Of a stretch of 64,000 nucleotides of DNA, positions 58,535 to 64,000 are shown in pieces. Source of the stretch: Mya arenaria (Eukaryota; Mollusca; Bivalvia; Myida; Myidae); assembly GCF_026914265.1 (NCBI RefSeq), contig NC_069131.1, positions 3,197,501-3,261,500 of the forward strand, in the 5' to 3' direction. Position 1 is the stretch's first letter, and the number at the start of each line of letters is the position of its first letter. The translations under genes were made by a program, and so were the position numbers. Below the pieces are notes generated by a model. The model worked only from the letters and a program-made list of their open reading frames with translations. It did not search any database and had not been told where the DNA came from.

Positions 58535-59660
58535 ACAAGAGCTGTCACAGTATGTGACGAATGCCCCCGATTGTGACATTGACCTATGAACAAGGTCAGT
58601 ACATGAAAAGTTGATCTTGCCTTTACATGTCAAATACATATGGCAAGTTATTTTAAATTGCCTCTAAACATAAAAAAATACCACCCATAGTTGACAACCG
58701 ACACTGTTATGTCCTTATATATGCAGCATTCCATTGTGAATAAACACCCAAGTGTGACCTTGACCTTTGAGATAGGGACACGGGTCTGTCATGCGACACG
58801 TCGTCTTGGTATGCCGAATACATGTGGCAAGTTATTTTAAAATCTGTCCATACCATACAAGGGAAAGTTACAGCCCGGACATGACAACTTATACTCTATG
58901 TCCTTATATGCAGCACTCTGTTGTGAATAAACACCTAAGTGTGACCTTGACCTTAGAGGTAGGGACACGGGTCTTGCACGCGACACGTCATCTTGGTATG
59001 TGGAACACATGTGGCAAGTTATTTTAAAATCTGTCCATACAAGGGAAAGTTACAGCCCGGACACGACAACCTATACTCTATGTCCTTATATGGAGCACTC
59101 CATTGTGAATAATCACTAAGTGTGACCTTGACCTTTGAGGTAGGGGCACGGGTCTTGCACGCGACACGTCGTCTTGGTATGTGGAACACATGTGGCAAGT
59201 TATTTTAAAATCTGTCCATACAAGGGAAAGTTACAGCCCGGACACGACAACCTATACTCTATGTCCTATATGCAGCACTCCATTGTGAATAAAGACTAAG
59301 TGTGACCTTGACCTTTGAGGTAGGGACACGAGTCTTGCACGCGACACGTCGTCTTGGTATGTGGAACACATGTGGCAAGTTATTTTAAAATCTGTCTATA
59401 CAAGGGAAAGTTACAGCCCGGACACGACAACCTATATTCTTAGTCCTATATGCAGCACTCCATTGTGAATAAAGACTAAGTGTGACCTTGACCTTTGAGG
59501 TAGGGGCACAGGTCTTGCACGCGACACGTCGTCTTGGTATGTGGAACACATGTGGCAAGTTATTTAAAAATCTGTCTATACAAGGGAAAGTTACAGTCCG
59601 GACACGAGTCATTGAGCCGGACACACGGACGGACGGTGCGATTTTAATATGCCCACCTTC
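58535..59660 (+). mobile_element. Dispersed element with about 185-bp tandem units
   Basis: It starts AACAAGAGCTGTCACAG. Five well-kept units follow, each with GTGACCTTGACCTTTGAGGT, then CGCGACACGTCGTCTTGGTA, GTGGCAAGTTATTT and GTTACAGCCCGGACA, after a more diverged first unit. It ends with ACGGACGGACGGTGCGATTT and CTTCGGGTCATAAAA, the tail common to bivalve dispersed repeats. Confidence 0.8.
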
Positions 59661-60100
59661 GGGTCATAAAAATCTGTATCAAACTATCAAACATTCAGTT
59701 TTAACTAATTTTTAACAGAATGACGTACAGGACATAGAACAAATGCTATAAAATTCCATCTATTGTTTTATACCTTTTTTAAATTTTCATTCCTATGCTA
59801 AATAACTATGACACATAAAAGTCAACATAATCCCCATTGAGTCAAATAAGCAACATAGCCATCCAGAATTCCATTTGTTCATATCTTGTTTCCACTGTTC
59901 AAATAAGATTGTTTCATGCCTAATTTTATATTAAATTTCAGCTCGACAATGCTTTTTCCATGTTTCTGCACACATTGATGACAAAATTTAACAATATAGT
60001 TATTGATCCCAATATGATTGTACAACGTGAAAACCTACATGTAGGTAACAAAAATTATGTGTTGAAAGTTGACAAAACACTGACACAATTTAAGATCACA

Positions 60101-60390
60101 TCAATTTCCATTCATCAATGTTCCATTTCTTGCAACTTTTTTATTTATCAATTCTTGTTGCTTTAAAACAGCCTGTGGGATTTCGTCTGAGGTTTTCGTT
60201 TCCACTACCGGAGGAAGCAGTTTATCTGTATCAGCTTGAAAGTGTTCATTTGTGAACTGCTCCTCGGAAATCTTGGCACATTTCATGAGAAGATCGTAGT
60301 TGATGGTTTCTGTGACAACAGAATCCTGTTTGTAGTCAGGGTGACTGGTTACAAAGTCTCGCATCCATCTGGCGGTGGTTTTAAGTTTAC
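60101..60390 (-). CDS. GCLC: GCLC last exon
   Basis: 290 bp, with acceptor CTTCCAG and TGA at 60103-60101. It encodes KLKTTARWMRDFV, HPDYKQDSVV and the polar tail ending NGTLMNGN. Confidence 0.93.
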
Positions 60391-63300
60391 CTGGAAGAAA
60401 TATGACCATACCTCATTGTAATAGGAAAACAATTAAAATGTTACACTGGAAGTGTTTATTGCACAGAAAAGGAAAGAATAATAATAATGTACAATTGTAA
60501 TAAGCTAGTATTAGCAAGGTGTAAACACAACCTGTTACTGATGATTGTTAATACAGACAGGAACTAGACACGCCATAATAAGACCAAAACCAGGTTGTCA
60601 ATGTGCACAATAATAAAGTTAGGGGAAATTGAATGATTTATGATATGGTATACAGATGGATAAGTGTAACTCTATATTCTCAAGATGCTTTCATATGTTG
60701 AAACAAGAGCTTTGTCATCAAAATGCCAACAGTTCCCAGCATGCTGCGGAAAAGAAATGATGGAACATATCTGTGAAAGGTAGTTGAATTAAATATCAAA
60801 GTTGTAATTGAAACAGGAGCAAACAAATATACAATATTTTTTGACAGATGACCCTTAAGTGTGACCTTGATCTCCTGACATGGGTGACCTTGACCTCCTG
60901 ACATGGGTGACCTTGATCTCCTGACATGGGTAACCTTGATCTCCTGACATGGGTGACCTTGACCTCCTGACATGGGTGACCTTGATCTCCTGACATGGGT
61001 GACCTTGATCTCCTGACATGGGTGACCTTGATCTCCTGACATGGGTGACCTTGATCTCCTGACATGGGTGACCTTGATCTCCTGACATGGGTGACCTTGA
61101 TCTCCTGACATGGGTGACCTTGACCTCCTGACATGGGTCTTACTACAACATACTGGTTTCTGATGTTCACTATTTGTAGCAAGTAATTTTAAAATATTCC
61201 AATGCGTGGCCATGAAACAGCCCGGACAAGCCAAAATACAAATAATTTTGACCAATGACACTTTAGTGTGACATTGAATTTTGAATTATTAAAATTGGTT
61301 TTACACATGTCATGCCAGATTATCATTGCAAACATTAGTGCCAAGTGAATATTATTAAAATTGTCCCATGTATGGCCAAGTTATAGCCCAGACACAAACC
61401 ATTGACTTGTTATCCTGGCCACCAAAGACTCTCCCGCAGACATACCAAAATATAATAACGGTGTTTTTTCTTTAAATAAAGTTCAATCCTGCTGACATTA
61501 TAAGATAATATTTCATTTTTTTCCACACAAGATAAGAAGTACAGGGGTATTTCATATATCCAGCTTCTGAACTTACTTCACACTGCTTTTTACATTAGTT
61601 TTTATAATGAAACATTAGTCTTAGAGTGATTCTGCTTTCTGAGCGGGGAATTGTGGGTTAGACCACCACCAGATGCGGTCTCTGCAGACTGTTACAATAG
61701 TTTAAAGGTTAAATCTAATTAACTGGAGTTAAACTAAACCCTGAAAGCTTGTGCAGATATGAGGTTAAGATTATGTCCTTAGATTCGGGCCACTATAAGG
61801 TTCAAGTACTGTTTCAGGGTACAGACAATGTCTACACAAAACTGAATTGGGACTTGGTCAGATATAAGGTTATGGTAATATCTGAGGGTACAGGGGTGTT
61901 CCACTAAACCCACCTGAGGCTCGGGCTGATATGAAGTTAAGGTACTGTTTGAGGGTACAGCTGGTGTCTATATCTATCTCCTCCATCTCCAGGTAGTGCT
62001 CTATCAGTGGAATCAGGCCCGGGAAATCATCCTGGTAATGGAACAATTATTCATGTGCATGTTCATACAGGACTGGTACATTTCTTGCAGCCTTATCTAA
62101 ATAAACCTTATTTTCAACATGATGGATGGCTGGAGTTGGATAAGCCTGGAGCAAATCTGGATCCTCCCCACACATATAAGGGATATTATACAGGATGCCT
62201 TTCTGACGTCCTGTATCACATCAAGATAGGTCAGTAAACATGTTTCTGTTAGGATTGCATACGTGTTTATACACGGAACAAGATGTGATACAGGTCGTAT
62301 GAAAGGTGTCATAGTATTCCTTTTATCATATGTCTCCTTTGATTATTTACATGCCTTTAGCTTAAACCAACAAAACTGAACTTAGATTTAACCATGCCAC
62401 TAATGATGTCATAAATGAATCTCATTAATGATTAATACTTTTCATTAAATAGACACAAATCAGCATTTGAATACAGTGAAAATCATTTCTTCAGGAAAAC
62501 GACAGTAGCGTTATACAGATTTGTCAATACCGCATCTGTATTGTCATTGTTGGATATGAAAAAGGAAATGGAAAGGCATATAATAAGAGGGGTTATCAGT
62601 CAGGAATGGTGAATTGTTTTATACAGTTATATACAAAACCATAATATATGCAATCACTGTGGGAATATGTTTAAGAATTTCTTTTTAAAACAACTCAATT
62701 CCCTTGTTTGATGAAACTGATCCTTTCAACTATTTACCTCACCTTGTGTGGTGTGAAAATTAAATAGTCGTGTTTCAAGCTCAGGCAAATAAGTAACTTT
62801 TCAACCACTGCAAACAAATAACTCAAATTTCATTGCTTAACACATGAGCAATTGAGTGCCACCATTACTTGGTAAGCTAATGTACTAATTCATTCAATGT
62901 TTACGTTTGTGAGAATTACTGGTGTGTTCTTATAAAGGTAGTTTAAATGGTTGATGGGCCAGCGCCGATTGTTAATCAAAGTTTAAGATAATACCGCACC
63001 TTTCCATGTATGATATCATTGATTGTCATCTCTGTGTATTGGTCCTGGAGCCGACACTGGCGCCCATCACAACATTGTATAATACACTCCTCAGCTTCAG
63101 GGGGAGAGCAATCTGTAATGTGTAAATACAGATTTATTTCCCTTTGCTCTCACCACACTGCATAACTCATTTCTCAGTTTCTGTGCCCTCACAATACTAT
63201 ATAACTCACTCCTTCATGAGGAGAGCAATCTGTTATGTATGAATACAGAGTTATGTCCCTGTGCCCTAACAGTATATTTCTTTAACAATGTAAATCAATT

Positions 63301-63629
63301 AATCACCACAGATCATTTATTCATGCTTATCAATGATCATTGGTTAAAATGAGGTGGAAGGTCAAGAATAGCAGCTTGTGTGAATGCCTGCTGAAGATTT
63401 TTATTCTCCTTTGGTCAGCAATATAACATAACATAACATAACTTTTACAGAATTGACTTATGACTTGGCTTTTATTTTGAACTTAACCTGTTAAAATGTC
63501 CTTCCGGAAGTAGAACTTCTGTTCTAGAACAGCGTCTCGTTTGAATGCGCGCTGGAGGTTTTCATCCACCTTTGTCAGCGGGATAATGAACTTGAGACCG
63601 AATGTGAGGATTACCCGTGTCATTAACAC
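60101..63629 (-). CDS. GCLC: Glutamate-cysteine ligase catalytic subunit, C-terminal part (partial gene)
   Basis: GCLC joins glutamate and cysteine with ATP in the cytosol, the first and rate-limiting step of glutathione synthesis. Four exons (63629-63488, 63112-63000, 62031-61914, 60390-60101) join in phase to the last 220 residues; the rest lies beyond the window, so the start is not seen. Matches to animal GCLC in order: LMTRVILTFGLKFIIPLTKV, then VDENLQRAFKRDAVL, FYFRKDI, EMTINDIIHGK, FPGLIPLIEHYLEMEE, TARWMRDFV and HPDYKQDSVVTETINYDLL. The C-terminal tail after KCAKISE is longer than in the human enzyme (about 55 against about 30 residues) and polar. The last intron holds a repeat array rich in TGACCTTGA. 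The human protein has 637 residues, so about one third is present here. Confidence 0.93.
60699..61440. mobile_element. Dispersed element in GCLC last intron
   Basis: It starts AACAAGAGCTTTGTCATCA and has pieces (AGTTATAGCCCAGACAC, TTTTAAAATATTCCA) related to the 58.5-59.7 kb element. It contains the 23-bp array at 60862-61138. Confidence 0.6.
60862..61138 (+). repeat. Twelve 23-bp units, eleven with TGACCTTGA
   Basis: The unit is TGACCTTGATCTCCTGACAT plus GGG. Eleven units have exact TGACCTTGA; one has TAACCTTGA. The reverse complement TCAAGGTCA is the extended half-site of ERR/SF-1-type nuclear receptors. The open frames of up to 193 codons on the minus strand are artefacts of the repeat. 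Confidence 0.92.
61735..61905 (-). pseudogene. Decayed tandem copies of a GCLC exon end
   Basis: About two and a half copies with a step of about 67 bp, anchored on (A)TATAAGGTT.A.GTA and TGAGGGTACAG-like pieces (61793, 61865), resemble the 3' end of the exon at 61914-62031. They lie in the intron just after that exon. Donor sites are not kept. Confidence 0.62.
61914..62031 (-). CDS. GCLC: GCLC exon (third from last shown)
   Basis: 118 bp. DDFPGLIPLIEHYLEMEE and YLNFISARAS match the FPGLIPIL..YLENME and IKKRAS segments of human GCLC. Acceptor ACCAG; donor GTGGGT. Confidence 0.92.
62032..62999. other. GCLC intron
   Basis: No exon or repeat recognised. The open frames at 62007-62312 overlap the splice site and are not supported. 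Confidence 0.6.
63000..63112 (-). CDS. GCLC: GCLC exon (second shown)
   Basis: 113 bp. It encodes CSPPEAEECIIQCCDG and EMTINDIIHGK, the latter matching LMSIDTIINGK of human GCLC. The first half is cysteine-rich and less conserved. Acceptor TTACAG; donor GTGCGG. Confidence 0.88.
63113..63487. other. GCLC intron with a short local repeat
   Basis: 63110-63175 and 63190-63270 share GAGAGCAATCTGT.ATGT followed by ATACAGA.TTAT, a local duplication that takes in the acceptor edge of the neighbouring exon. Confidence 0.5.
63488..63629 (-). CDS. GCLC: GCLC exon (first shown)
   Basis: 142 bp. It encodes VLMTRVILTF, PLTKVDENLQRAFKRDAVLE and FYFRKDI, matching human LLTRVILSY, PLSKVDENM and FYFRKDI. Acceptor CCGCAG; donor GTTAAG. 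Confidence 0.93.
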
Positions 63630-64000
63630 CTGCGGACATCAGAACATTCAAATGAATTATACAAAGATCAAATATTTGTGATTTTAAAAACATATCACCA
63701 AACAATAATTTAGATACAAAGTAAAATATAAAAAATAAAATTAAATACCTGTATGTATATGATTAGTAAAATGCATGTTGCAAGTTTTTCACATCAGCTT
63801 TGCAATTTATTAAGGTTGTATTTTCAGAAAATTTTACATCAAGTTGAATGAGTACAATAGTTCCAGTTTTATGTGCCGTTCTCTAGGGTTATGCGAAAAG
63901 CATTGCTCATCATAGCAGTGTGCATCATTCCATTGTGCCAAAACTTGTTATCATTAAACACAGTTTAAATACTATCAAATGTTCTAGAATAAATACTAGA
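63630..64000. other. GCLC intron running off the window
   Basis: No exon recognised in the last 371 bases. The upstream exons must lie beyond 64000. Confidence 0.65.

Noticed and set aside
60680..61261. 193-codon minus-strand frame with an Arg/Ser-rich repeat
   Set aside because: It is the translation of the 23-bp TGACCTTGA array inside a GCLC intron.

Overview
The window looks like nuclear DNA of a mollusc, most likely a bivalve. It is AT-rich, with short GT-AG-spliced exons spread over long introns. It is loaded with long minisatellites, small inverted-repeat DNA elements, and the TGACCTTGA-rich and GACGGACGG-tailed dispersed repeats common in bivalve genomes. The species cannot be named from the sequence alone. 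No bacterial, organellar or viral segment was recognised.

Four protein-coding genes can be reconstructed by hand from exons, and all lie on the minus strand. (1) 8691-10101: a two-exon SETMAR-like histone lysine methyltransferase (271 aa, no transposase part). (2) 10426-12489: a three-exon CD225/dispanin (IFITM-like) two-helix membrane protein (129 aa). (3) 20673-39995: a 14-exon armadillo-repeat protein that aligns with yeast Vac8 along its whole length (606 aa). (4) 60101 to beyond 63629: the last four exons of the catalytic subunit of glutamate-cysteine ligase (GCLC); the rest is outside the window. In every gene the coding phases match across all junctions. Each of the three starts inside the window has an in-frame stop upstream. 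The four genes have unrelated jobs (chromatin, membrane, organelle scaffold, glutathione synthesis), and nothing suggests they work together.

Layout: 1-7600, a 6.8 kb satellite of 38-bp units followed by a TGACCTTGA-type element. 7777-8390, small foldback elements. 8.7-12.5 kb, genes 1 and 2. 13-20 kb, repeats, including two minisatellites, one of them split by a decayed pogo/Tigger transposon. 20.7-40 kb, the Vac8-like gene with element-filled introns, one holding a 1.4 kb array of 31-bp units. 40-60 kb, gene-free sequence with small DNA elements, two tRNA-like copies, a near-perfect 36-bp hairpin, and two adjoining arrays (23-bp then 26-bp units, about 4.3 kb). 60.1-64 kb, GCLC, whose last intron carries twelve tandem 23-bp units, eleven with an exact TGACCTTGA.

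No clearly new multi-gene system was found. The observations most worth following are a full-length Vac8-like gene in an animal; decayed partial exon copies in introns of three different genes; the nuclear-receptor-type half-site array in GCLC; a 584-bp element with perfect 14-bp ends and an 8-bp target duplication; and a 76-bp foldback whose near-empty site is preserved in a duplicated segment nearby.
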